9,562 nt of DNA, from NCBI GenBank assembly GCA_900754695.1, contig CAAEDU010000078.1, positions 1 through 9,562 on the forward strand. The letters run 5' to 3'. The position numbers were made by a program, and so were the translations under genes. Under the pieces are notes generated by a model that was given only the letters and a program-made list of their open reading frames with translations, was not told where the DNA came from and ran no database searches. The stretch is from Clostridia bacterium. GTDB lineage: Bacteria; Bacillota; Clostridia; Christensenellales; CAG-917. Below, one piece after another: positions 1-5,550 of this stretch (position 1 is the first letter of the stretch; the number at the start of each line of letters is the position of its first letter).

Positions 1-13
1 CGGGCGGAGGAAT

Positions 14-64
14 TCGGCGCTCGCGCACCACGCCCGTGCCTACTTAATGTTTCGTCGGCGCTCG
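14..64 (+). repeat. 10-bp direct repeat at 14-23 and 55-64
   Basis: TCGGCGCTCG occurs twice, 41 bp apart, and each copy is followed by a GC-rich stretch that leads into the bases ACTTA (42-46 and 71-75). The two copies look like the remains of a short tandem or dispersed intergenic repeat. Positions 1-76 contain no gene that I can support. Confidence 0.4.
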
Positions 65-76
65 GCACTCACTTAG

Positions 77-140
77 CGCGCCGCGACTTGCAAGCGTGGG
101 CGAAAACTCGCCCACGGTGCAAGTTTGGCTGAGCGGCGCG
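77..140. repeat. Three-tier stem-loop downstream of ftsZ
   Basis: Three perfect inverted pairs are nested: 77-84 with 133-140 (8 bp, CGCGCCGC), 86-92 with 118-124 (7 bp, ACTTGCA) and 95-102 with 109-116 (8 bp, CGTGGGCG), closing on a six-base loop AAAACT. The outer and middle stems are separated by an asymmetric internal loop. No T-run follows on either strand, so it is not a standard terminator. It may be a dispersed repeat or a structured RNA; I do not recognise a family. Confidence 0.65.
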
Positions 141-154
141 TTATTCCGTCTTCT

Positions 155-176
155 AAAAAATGTTCGTCAACTGACG
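155..176 (-). terminator. Possible terminator after ftsZ
   Basis: On the minus strand a short stem, CGTC-AGTT-GACG (176-165), is followed by AACA and six T (160-155). It comes directly after the large inverted repeat at 171-293 and shares its outer arm. The stem is only 4 bp, so termination is likely only in combination with the longer hairpin. It is the best candidate for the operon's end in the window. Confidence 0.35.
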
Positions 177-293
177 CTCTCATTTAGATGAGATGCGCGA
201 AAGAGCCACTGTCAGGAAGCGGAGCGTACACGGACGTACGTGAGCACCATGACAGTGGCTCTGACAAAGCAGGTCGCTAAATGAGAGCGTCAG
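171..293. repeat. Nested inverted-repeat element abutting the ftsZ stop
   Basis: The outer arms are a perfect 16-bp inverted repeat: CTGACGCTCTCATTTA at 171-186 and its complement at 278-293. An inner perfect 13-bp pair lies at 202-214 and 250-262 (AGAGCCACTGTCA and its complement), and a 5-bp pair near the centre (225-229 with 236-240). The layout resembles a small non-autonomous mobile element (MITE-like) or a dispersed intergenic repeat. The right outer arm contains the ftsZ TGA (290-292). No obvious target-site duplication flanks the arms. The structure could also serve as the 3' end or terminator hairpin of the ftsZ transcript. Confidence 0.75.
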
Positions 294-1714
294 TCGCGGG
301 AGCGGCGAAGGTGACGCAGGAAAGGCGGCACACTCTTCCCCCCGTTGCCCAGATCGATGCGTCCAGTGGGGATGTCGGAGGGGGCGGGAGCGGGCTCGGG
401 AGCGACGGGACGAACGGGCTCGGGCGCGGGGGCGGGAGCGGGTTCGGCTGCGGGCTGACCGAAGGTGCGTCCGAAGACGGGACGGTCGGCAAAGATGTCG
501 CGGTTGTACTCGGACTTGACGGACTCGACGGTCTCCTCGTCCTTTTCGACGCTCTTGTTTTTGTCGGCGTAATCGGAGACGACGGACTCGAGTGAGCGTG
601 CGCCGCTGACGGGAGCGGAACCGACGGAACGCGCGGGGGCGTTGTGTTTGTCCACAAAGCCGGTGGCGATGATGGTGATCTCGATGTCCTTTTTGTCGGG
701 ACGGAAATCGGTGCCAAAGATGATGTTGGCGGAGGGATCGACCACCTGGCGGATGATCTCACACGCCTCGGTGACTTCGCTGAGCATCATATCTTCGCCG
801 CCGCTGATGTTGACGATGATGCCCGTGGCGCCCTCGATGTCGGTCTCGAGCAAGGGGCTGAAAACCGCGTTTCTGACCGCCTCGATGACCCTCTTTTCGC
901 CTTTGCCGTAGCCGATGCCCATGTGGGCGAGCCCGCGCTTTTTGAGGATGGTGCGGACATCCGCGAAGTCGAGATTGATGAGCTCGGGGTTGGCGATGAC
1001 GTCGCTGACGCCCTGCACGCCCTGGCGGAGCACGTCGTCCGCGATCTCGAACGCGCGTTTGAAGCCGACTTTCTTGTCCAGCACTTCGATGAGTTTCTGG
1101 TTGGGGATGATGAGCAGCGTGTCAACGAAGTTTTTGAGGTTGCGGATGCCGATCTCGGCATTCCTCATGCGCTGCGCGCCCTCGAAGTTGAAAGGTTTGG
1201 TGACGACTGCGACGGTGAGGATGCCCATGGATTTCGCGATCTCGGCAACGACGGGAGCGGCGCCCGTACCCGTGCCGCCGCCCATGCCGGCGGTGACGAA
1301 CAGGAGGTCGATGCCCTCGAGCGCGCGTTTGATGTCGTCGCGGGACTCTTCCGCCGCCATCTTGCCTATCTCGGGATTGGAGCCTGCGCCGAGCCCGCCC
1401 GTCTTGCCCGCGCCGATCTGGATCTTGCACTCCTCGGGCACGAGAGACATGTTGAGCGCCTGCATATCCGTGTTCATCACGAGGAAACTCGCGCTCTTGA
1501 TGCCCGCGCGGATCATGTTGTTGACGGCATTATTGCCGCCTCCGCCCACGCCGACGACGACGATGTTGGCTTTGCCGGGCTCCTTGCGGGGGACGGGGAC
1601 GTAGGCGTCCTCTTCTTCGGCATCATCCGTGGCGTAGCCGTACTCGTTCTGTTTGGGTTCTTCCTCCTCGGGCTGCGCTGCGGCAGAATAACCGAATTTT
1701 TCGAAATCAATCAT
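290..1714 (-). CDS. ftsZ: Cell division GTPase FtsZ with an acidic N-terminal extension
   Basis: This is the tubulin-like GTPase that polymerises into the Z-ring at midcell and recruits the division machinery. The 474-aa product has an acidic N-terminal extension (about residues 1-47), then the Rossmann start IVVVGVGGGG (51-60). The GTP-binding signature GGGTGTG is at 145-151 and the catalytic T7 loop NLDFAD at 247-252, so polymerisation-coupled GTP hydrolysis should be intact. A disordered linker (about 357-452) ends in a Pro/Ala/Glu-rich run. The C-terminal peptide SVPPFLRHLRRSRD (461-474) is the docking tail for FtsA and similar partners. The ATG overlaps the stop of the upstream ftsA-like gene (ATGA, 1711-1714), and GGAGG lies 6 nt before it. 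There is no in-frame Met between residue 1 and M67, so the extension cannot be removed by choosing a later ATG. The TGA stop lies in one arm of an inverted repeat (278-293). Identification is certain; the role of the extension is unknown. Confidence 0.98.
   Translation of the reverse strand: MIDFEKFGYSAAAQPEEEEPKQNEYGYATDDAEEEDAYVPVPRKEPGKANIVVVGVGGGGNNAVNNMIRAGIKSASFLVMNTDMQALNMSLVPEECKIQIGAGKTGGLGAGSNPEIGKMAAEESRDDIKRALEGIDLLFVTAGMGGGTGTGAAPVVAEIAKSMGILTVAVVTKPFNFEGAQRMRNAEIGIRNLKNFVDTLLIIPNQKLIEVLDKKVGFKRAFEIADDVLRQGVQGVSDVIANPELINLDFADVRTILKKRGLAHMGIGYGKGEKRVIEAVRNAVFSPLLETDIEGATGIIVNISGGEDMMLSEVTEACEIIRQVVDPSANIIFGTDFRPDKKDIEITIIATGFVDKHNAPARSVGSAPVSGARSLESVVSDYADKNKSVEKDEETVESVKSEYNRDIFADRPVFGRTFGQPAAEPAPAPAPEPVRPVAPEPAPAPSDIPTGRIDLGNGGKSVPPFLRHLRRSRD
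383..455 (-). repeat. Low-complexity Pro/Ala/Glu repeat in the ftsZ linker
   Basis: This GC-rich, degenerate stretch encodes roughly residues 421-444 of FtsZ, with repeated AP and APEP units (APAPAPEP, then APEPAPAP). It is part of the disordered C-terminal linker, a segment that varies widely in length and composition between species. The repetitive DNA is prone to copy-number change. Confidence 0.6.
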
Positions 1715-2871
1715 TTTTTACCTCCGTTGAAAACACGTTTCAAGATGTTTCTGTCGTTCTTTTGCATGGTCTCGGCGACCGTGAAGAGCGAGACCGCCGA
1801 ACTGTCTTCCGGGCGGGTGAACCCGGGGACTTTGGGGGCGCAGAGCTCCACCGTACGGCCGAGACCCGCGCTCAGCACCGTCCTCGCCCCGCGTATGGAC
1901 GTGAACCCCTCCCCCGTGAGATAGACGGGGATGTAGGTGGGGGTGTCGGTGCTCGCGATGACGCTCGCGACCACTTCGGCGAAATACTCCAGTCTGGCGC
2001 GGACGATCTCGCACGCTTCCGCGGCGCGGATGACGTTGGATTCGTCGGCGACGAGCACCGCGTCGTCGGAATAGGAGAGATTGAGGTCGACAAGTTCCTT
2101 CGCCTCTTCCGCAAGCGGGAAGGGAACGCCGAGCACTTCGTAGATGTCGGCGGCAACGTGTCCTCCGCCCATGGAGAAGGACTTGAGCTCATCCAGTCCC
2201 TCCCCTCGTCCGACGGCGACGGAAGAGGAAAGATAACCCGCGTCGATGACGACATAGGCGGCGTCGCGCTGCTCACGCTCGAACATGGCGACGCACTCCG
2301 CCCAAGGGGTGGCGACAAAGCGCACTTCGCGGAAACCCGCGCGCCTTGCGGCGCTCTCCGCAAGCTCCGTAAAAGTGCGGTCTGCAAGCATATAGGACAC
2401 GGTGGCGGACACTTTGCCCGCGGTCATGCCGCGCACGTCAAAGAAGGAGCGGTCGGAGGTGTCCACCGTGTAGCACACGGGGGAAGACCCGATGAGGACG
2501 CGCTCCGCATAGTCGAACCTGCCGCCCTTTGCGATGAGATAATCGATGTCGGCGTCCACCACCCTGCGCACTCTGTCCAGAGTGACGGTGACGGGACGGT
2601 TGATCAGAGTGACGAACTCGCCCGGGACTCCGATGTAGACGCGCTTTGCCGGGACGGCGGTCTTATCGATCGCCTCGCAAAGAGCGGAAGTCATAGCCTC
2701 CGCCGCGCCGTCCGCGTCGAAAAACTCCCCGTCGGCATAGCCGTCATAAGACCTCTCCGTCCGCGCCTTGATGTCGTAGACCGAGAGCGCCTTTTTGCAG
2801 CCGACGATGGCGGTGACCCGCGAAGAGGTGACGTCAAGGACGACCGTGTCTTTCGTGAACATTGCGCTCAT
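1711..2871 (-). CDS. ftsA: Divergent FtsA-like actin-fold division protein
   Basis: FtsA is the actin-family protein that tethers FtsZ filaments to the membrane. The 386-aa product is somewhat shorter than typical FtsA (about 420-440 aa). It has the expected order: phosphate-1-like strand LDVTSSRV (12-19), an SHS2/1C-like region around RVYIGVPGEFVTLINR (77-92), phosphate-2-like VVIDAGYLSSSVAV (207-220), the FtsA-type connector MGGGHVAADI (234-243) followed by PFPLAEEAKEL, and an adenosine-motif-like VYLTGEG (316-322). The C-terminus (about 374-386, ILKRVF within a basic stretch) could be a short membrane-targeting helix. The nucleotide motifs are degenerate: DIGTSKV has become DVTSSRV, and the usual DIGGGT is DAGYLSS. 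Adjacency to ftsZ with an ATGA overlap supports an FtsA role; ATP binding is uncertain. The start at 2871 has only a weak GGGG four nt upstream, and ATG 2862 is an alternative. The gene has its own promoter upstream. Confidence 0.85.
   Translation of the reverse strand: MSAMFTKDTVVLDVTSSRVTAIVGCKKALSVYDIKARTERSYDGYADGEFFDADGAAEAMTSALCEAIDKTAVPAKRVYIGVPGEFVTLINRPVTVTLDRVRRVVDADIDYLIAKGGRFDYAERVLIGSSPVCYTVDTSDRSFFDVRGMTAGKVSATVSYMLADRTFTELAESAARRAGFREVRFVATPWAECVAMFEREQRDAAYVVIDAGYLSSSVAVGRGEGLDELKSFSMGGGHVAADIYEVLGVPFPLAEEAKELVDLNLSYSDDAVLVADESNVIRAAEACEIVRARLEYFAEVVASVIASTDTPTYIPVYLTGEGFTSIRGARTVLSAGLGRTVELCAPKVPGFTRPEDSSAVSLFTVAETMQKNDRNILKRVFNGGKK
1721..1725 (-). promoter_or_regulatory. Shine-Dalgarno site for ftsZ inside the ftsA-like gene
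   Basis: GGAGG sits 6 nt before the ftsZ ATG and is itself part of the last codons of the ftsA-like gene (encoding the Gly-Gly of its C-terminus). Together with the ATGA overlap, it allows either coupled re-initiation or independent loading of ribosomes on ftsZ. It is much stronger than the site in front of the ftsA-like gene, which fits the need for more FtsZ than FtsA. Confidence 0.8.
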
Positions 2872-2882
2872 ATTGCCCCGAT

Positions 2883-2902
2883 CGCGCGCATATATGCGAG
2901 CG
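2883..2902 (-). promoter_or_regulatory. Near-palindromic hairpin in the leader of the ftsA-like gene
   Basis: Bases 2883-2885 pair with 2900-2902 and 2887-2892 with 2893-2898, with one mismatch (2886/2899). As RNA this gives a GC-rich stem with a UAUA loop between the predicted transcription start (about 2918) and the weak ribosome site (2876-2879). It could limit translation of the ftsA-like gene, or be an operator for a dimeric protein. No regulator is known from this window. Confidence 0.4.
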
Positions 2903-2924
2903 CGCGCTATTATTTTCTAATTTA

Positions 2925-2952
2925 ATTATATATTAAATAAAAGTACTGTCAA
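2925..2952 (-). promoter_or_regulatory. Consensus sigma-A promoter for ftsA-like/ftsZ
   Basis: On the minus strand, TTGACA (2952-2947) and TATAAT (2930-2925) both match the housekeeping sigma consensus perfectly, with a 16-bp spacer of mostly A/T. Transcription should start near 2918, giving a leader of about 47 nt before the ATG at 2871. A/T tracts at 2953-2980 just upstream could act as an UP element. The AT-rich block stands out sharply from the GC-rich surroundings. This makes the ftsA-like/ftsZ pair an independently transcribed unit, although no clear terminator separates it from murA. Confidence 0.85.
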
Positions 2953-3115
2953 TAATTTTTCGTCAAAAAATGAGTTTTTTGCAAAATTTTGTCGCATGAA
3001 ACCGCTTTTCGGCGGACGAGAGGGCGGGAGCGGCAGGCATGCCGGACGAAAGATCCGAGGAAAACGGAGAGCTCGCGGAGAGGTCGCGGCGAAAAGCCCA
3101 CAGGAAAACCGGATG

Positions 3116-4378
3116 TCAGTCCTCGACCGTCCTTCTCTCCGCCCGAGCGCCGAGGGCGCGGAAGAGCGCGGGCAGGTCCTCGTAGCCGCGGTCTATGTAG
3201 TGCACCCCCGAGACCGTGCTCTGCCCCTTTGCTCCGAGTGCGGCGACGACGAGACCCGCCCCTCCCCTGAGGTCGCGTGAGACGAGTTCCGCCCCGTGCA
3301 TCCCGCCGCTGCCGTCCACGAAGGCGGTGCATCCCGCAAGCGCGATCTTCGCCCCCATCTTTACAAGCTCCGGGACGTGCGCGAATCTGTCCTCGAACAC
3401 CGTCTCCCGCATGGTGCTCATCCCCGCCGCGTAGCATTGACACGCCATGAAAGGCGCCTGCATATCCGTCGGGAAGAGCGGGTACGGACCCGTGCCGACG
3501 TCGGTGGGCGAGAGCATCCCGTCGCTCTCGAAGGTGACGGAGCCGCCGTGTTCCACCAGGAACGTGTGCGCTCCGAGAAAGGGAGAGATGACCGCGCCCA
3601 TAACGGAGGAATCCGCCCCCGCGATCTCCACTCTCCCGCCGCACACCGCGACGGCGGACATCACCGTACCCGCGACAATCCTGTCCTTTACGGGGAGCAC
3701 GGAAGCGCCGTCGAGGGCGTCCACTCCCCTCACCGTGATGACGGGAGTCCCCTCCCCGGAGATGTCCGCGCCCATCTTCACGAGCAGGCGGACGAGGGAG
3801 ACTATCTCCGGCTCGCGCGCGGCGCCGATGAGCCGCGTCGTCCCCTCCGCTTTCACCGCCGCCATGATGAGGTTCTCCGTCGCGCCCACGCTCGGATAGC
3901 GCAGGACGACGTCCGTCCCGCGCAGCCGCGACGCGGTGCAGCGCACATAGTCCTCTCCCGTCTCGATGTCGGCGCCCAGCCGGCTGAGACCGTCGAAGTG
4001 GATGTCCAGGGGACGCGCGCCTATCCTGCATCCGCCGGGGGCGTACAGCCGCACCTCCCCGCACGCAGAGAGCAGCGCCCCGAGCATATAGACGGAGGAG
4101 CGCATCGCGCACGCGAGGCGGGCGGGGATCTCGACGGACTGCGGCGCGCCTGACACGGTGATGTCCCGTCCCTTCCTCTCCCACCGCACTCCGACGGCGG
4201 AAAGCACCGCGAGCATATCCTCCAGGTCCGTGATGTACGGGCAGTCGCGGACGGTGACGGGAGAGGGGGAAAGCACGCTTGCCGCGAGCATGGGGAGCAC
4301 CGCGTTCTTCGCACCCCTGAGCTCCGTCCTCCCGAAGAGGGAATTGCCTCCTTTGATGACGAACATTTCTTTTTTCAT
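3116..4378 (-). CDS. murA: UDP-N-acetylglucosamine 1-carboxyvinyltransferase MurA
   Basis: MurA transfers enolpyruvate from phosphoenolpyruvate to UDP-GlcNAc, the first committed cytoplasmic step of peptidoglycan synthesis. The 420-aa product has the normal family length. It shows the K24-N25 pair in RGAKNAVLP (21-29), the active-site loop PGGCRIGARP (114-123) with catalytic C117, D305 in PTDMQAPF, and the C-terminal IDRGYEDLP (395-403) with R397. Because the loop residue is Cys rather than Asp, the enzyme is expected to be fosfomycin-sensitive; that is inference from the family. The ATG at 4378 overlaps the ftsW stop (ATGA, 4375-4378), and GAGGTG lies 7 nt upstream. A second ATG, four codons in (4366), is less likely. 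It is the last gene of the five-gene murE-to-murA run and is followed by a 244-bp gap. The open frame continues far upstream through ftsW, but that is only an antisense-free GC-rich shadow. Confidence 0.97.
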   Translation of the reverse strand: MKKEMFVIKGGNSLFGRTELRGAKNAVLPMLAASVLSPSPVTVRDCPYITDLEDMLAVLSAVGVRWERKGRDITVSGAPQSVEIPARLACAMRSSVYMLGALLSACGEVRLYAPGGCRIGARPLDIHFDGLSRLGADIETGEDYVRCTASRLRGTDVVLRYPSVGATENLIMAAVKAEGTTRLIGAAREPEIVSLVRLLVKMGADISGEGTPVITVRGVDALDGASVLPVKDRIVAGTVMSAVAVCGGRVEIAGADSSVMGAVISPFLGAHTFLVEHGGSVTFESDGMLSPTDVGTGPYPLFPTDMQAPFMACQCYAAGMSTMRETVFEDRFAHVPELVKMGAKIALAGCTAFVDGSGGMHGAELVSRDLRGGAGLVVAALGAKGQSTVSGVHYIDRGYEDLPALFRALGARAERRTVED

Positions 4379-5550
4379 GCCGCCGCACCTCTCTTTGCCG
4401 CAAATTTCAAACGCGAAGCGGAGGGACTTTCCGCCTCGGACGGGACTCGCAGGAACACTCCCGAGGAGTGCCGCGACACCGCGAGCAGCACTCCCACCGC
4501 CGCAAAACAGCACACCAACGAGCTCCCTCCCGCACTCACGAAGGGGAGCGGCAACCCCGTCGGGGGCACCGCGCCGCACACCACGGCGGCGTTCATCAAC
4601 GCCTGCATCGTGATGACGGCGGTGACTCCCGCCGCGGCGTAACAGGAGAATGCGTCCCTCGCCCTCAGCGCGATGAGCACTCCCCTCACCGCCACGACGG
4701 CGAAGAGCGCGAGCACGCAGATCACCCCGAAAAACCCCGTCTCTTCCCCTATCACCGAGAGGATGAAGTCGCTCTCGGCAAAGGGAAGAAAGAGATATTT
4801 CTGCCGCGAGGAGAAGAGACCGACGCCGAACAGACCGCCCGACCCAAGCGCATAGTAGGACTGTATGAGTTGATAGCCCTCGTCGAGAGGGGACGACCAC
4901 GGGTCTAAGAATGCGAGCAGTCTGCGCACGCGGTAGGGTTCCGCGACGACGAGCGCGACGCCGCATACCACGACGGGCACGAGGATGACGATGAGGTGTG
5001 AGGGCTTTGCTCCCGCCGCGAAGAGGAGTGCGAACGCCGCCGCTCCCACGCAAATGGTGACGGACATGTTGGGCTCGAGCAGCAGCAGAAGGCACACTAT
5101 CCCCGCCGCGGAGAGAAAGACGAGGGCGCGGGGGAAGGTGCCCACTCCCCGTTTCGCGGCGAAGGCTGCGAGGAAGACGACCAGCGCGAATTTGGCGTAT
5201 TCCGAGGGCTGAACGGTGAAAAAACCGAAGTTCAGCCATCTTTTCGCGCCGTAACTCTCCACGCCGAGACCGGGGATGAAGACGGCGGCGAGCAGCAGCA
5301 CGCCCGCGGCAAAGAGGGGGAACGCCGCCTTTTTCACGGTCTCCGGGCGGACGAAGGAGAGGGCGAACATCACCGCGACGCCGAGCACGAGCGCGACCGC
5401 CTGGGTCTCGACATAGCGGAAGGGGTCGCCGAACTGCAGTTCGGCGGAATAGCCCGACGCGGAATAGATGAAGATCATCCCGACGGCGGAAAGCGCGACC
5501 GCGGCGATCGCGAGCGGCTTATCGAAGCGGAAAAACCCCTCCCCTTTCAT
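4375..5550 (-). CDS. ftsW: SEDS-family lipid II polymerase FtsW (or SpoVE-type paralogue)
   Basis: This is an integral membrane SEDS glycosyltransferase that polymerises lipid II into glycan strands, normally together with a class B penicillin-binding protein. The 391-aa product is strongly hydrophobic and fits the roughly ten transmembrane segments of the family. Motifs visible in order are GAKRW (101-105) and QPSE (114-117), LEPN (158-161), DPWSSPLDEGYQLIQS (216-231), SGGLFGVG (237-244), SRQKYLFLP then SDFILSVIGEE (260-270) with the putative catalytic D261, and LPLPFVSAGGSSL (333-345). Position between murD and murA in a dcw cluster favours FtsW over RodA; SpoVE cannot be excluded from sequence alone. 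The ATG at 5550 overlaps the murD stop (ATGA, 5547-5550) with GGAG 7 nt upstream. No class B PBP gene is present in the window. The basic, Ala/Ser-rich C-terminal tail (about 361-391) is probably cytoplasmic. Confidence 0.94.
   Translation of the reverse strand: MKGEGFFRFDKPLAIAAVALSAVGMIFIYSASGYSAELQFGDPFRYVETQAVALVLGVAVMFALSFVRPETVKKAAFPLFAAGVLLLAAVFIPGLGVESYGAKRWLNFGFFTVQPSEYAKFALVVFLAAFAAKRGVGTFPRALVFLSAAGIVCLLLLLEPNMSVTICVGAAAFALLFAAGAKPSHLIVILVPVVVCGVALVVAEPYRVRRLLAFLDPWSSPLDEGYQLIQSYYALGSGGLFGVGLFSSRQKYLFLPFAESDFILSVIGEETGFFGVICVLALFAVVAVRGVLIALRARDAFSCYAAAGVTAVITMQALMNAAVVCGAVPPTGLPLPFVSAGGSSLVCCFAAVGVLLAVSRHSSGVFLRVPSEAESPSASRLKFAAKRGAAA

Larger units (their letters stand above)
2872..3115. 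other. AT-rich intergenic gap between murA and the ftsA-like gene
   Basis: This 244-bp gap holds no convincing gene; ftsQ/divIB often sits at this place in other clusters. The murA-proximal half (about 3000-3115) is GC-rich without a good terminator; the best stem, 3002-3005 with 3012-3015, is only 4 bp. The other half (about 2908-2992) is AT-rich with the promoter, an A6-TGAG-T6 inverted repeat (2965-2980) and the 10-bp palindrome CAAAATTTTG (2982-2991). These A/T tracts may be UP-element or bent DNA. Confidence 0.7.

Noticed and set aside
383..455. Possible CRISPR or tandem-repeat array
   Set aside because: The repeats are short, irregular and encode the Pro/Ala linker of FtsZ; there are no uniform repeats with unique spacers.
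644..1924. Long plus-strand open frame (426 codons) opposite ftsZ
   Set aside because: Its product is rich in Asp/Ala/Val/His with no recognisable motif. It is the antisense shadow of ftsZ in GC-rich DNA.
1762..2925. Plus-strand open frame (387 codons) opposite the ftsA-like gene
   Set aside because: It has no family motif and mirrors the codon bias of the real minus-strand gene; it also runs through the promoter region.
2989..3280. Small plus-strand frames (93-94 codons) over the murA 3' end and gap
   Set aside because: Arg/Pro-rich translations without a ribosome site or motif; they mostly overlap murA antisense.
2949..4403. Minus-strand open frame (484 codons) overlapping murA in another frame
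   Set aside because: Extremely Arg/Gly-rich translation without motifs, while the overlapping frame encodes complete MurA.
4379..5239. Upstream extension of the murA frame over ftsW
   Set aside because: Shadow of ftsW; the MurA N-terminus begins normally at ATG 4378 with a good ribosome site.
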